From an uncultured Selenomonas sp. (GTDB lineage: Bacteria > Bacillota > Negativicutes > Selenomonadales > Selenomonadaceae), in contig CALYVJ010000158.1 in the NCBI GenBank assembly GCA_945494195.1, positions 1 to 5,233 of the forward strand: a stretch of 5,233 nt of DNA. Reading direction: 5' to 3'. The position numbers and the translations under genes are program-made. Below the pieces are notes generated by a model. That model saw only the letters and a list, made by a program, of their open reading frames with translations. It was not told the origin of the DNA and searched no databases. Positions 5,167-5,233 of the stretch are shown piece by piece (position 1 is the first letter of the stretch; every line of letters starts with the position of its first letter).

Positions 5167-5233
5167 ATGGAAAAGATAAAATTCAAGTATTATCCGAATC
5201 TGTATGACAACGATGTGATAGCTCATGCGGAGG
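5167..5233 (+). CDS. Partial CDS, possible CbrC (UPF0167) family protein
   Basis: ATG 5167 opens a frame that runs off the right edge after 22 codons (MEKIKFKYYPNLYDNDVIAH...). A GTG at 5161 is in the same frame; AAGAG at 5153-5157 is 9 nt from ATG 5167, which favours the ATG. The FKYYPN opening resembles the start of CbrC/UPF0167 proteins, which often read F-K-Y-H-P-D near the N-terminus and continue into a CxCC motif. That motif would lie outside the window, so the call is tentative. E. coli CbrC is linked to colicin E2 tolerance; no such role can be assigned here. It starts 15 bp after the end of the decayed gene at 4838-5151, so the two may have been neighbours in one small operon. Confidence 0.4.
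   Translation, partial: MEKIKFKYYPNLYDNDVIAHAE

Overview
The window reads as chromosomal DNA of an anaerobic Firmicute. The best fit is a diderm Negativicute of the Selenomonas / Mitsuokella / Anaerovibrio kind. That placement is inferred from the gene order (ruvA-ruvB-queH-spoIID-like-queA), the use of QueH rather than QueG, and the overall protein style; no search was run. All intact genes lie on the + strand and look like one transcription unit. No CRISPR array, IS element, tRNA or rRNA was seen.

Layout. Positions 1-172 are an AT-rich upstream region with a good sigma70-type promoter (TTGCAA, 18 bp, TATACT). A near-perfect palindrome covers its -35 element and looks like an operator. An 11-bp-phased direct repeat lies further upstream. 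Then come ruvA (173-772), ruvB (788-1816, TTG start), queH (1829-2461), a secreted SpoIID/LytB-domain protein (2451-3650, overlapping queH by 11 bp) and queA (3673-4659). A strong hairpin terminator at 4784-4827 closes the unit. RuvA and RuvB form the Holliday-junction branch-migration motor. QueA and QueH are the last two enzymes of tRNA queuosine synthesis: QueA makes epoxyqueuosine and QueH reduces it. The SpoIID-like protein is predicted to cut peptidoglycan glycan strands outside the cytoplasmic membrane.

The main anomaly is at the end of queA. The frame stops at TAG (4657-4659) exactly where the family has a conserved Tyr. The next codons, in the same frame, still encode the conserved QueA C-terminus (RFFSFGDAMFL...) up to a TAA at 4753-4755, 28 bp before the terminator. 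This is a fresh nonsense mutation, a sequence error, or a read-through stop.

Beyond the terminator (4828-5233) the sequence changes character. It holds what looks like a small gene broken by two lesions: a 17-bp tandem duplication that shifts the frame, and an in-frame TAA. Removing one repeat copy joins the pieces into one frame of about 98 codons. The start of another gene, possibly of the CbrC/UPF0167 family, runs off the right edge. tgt and yajC, which commonly follow queA in Firmicutes, are absent here.
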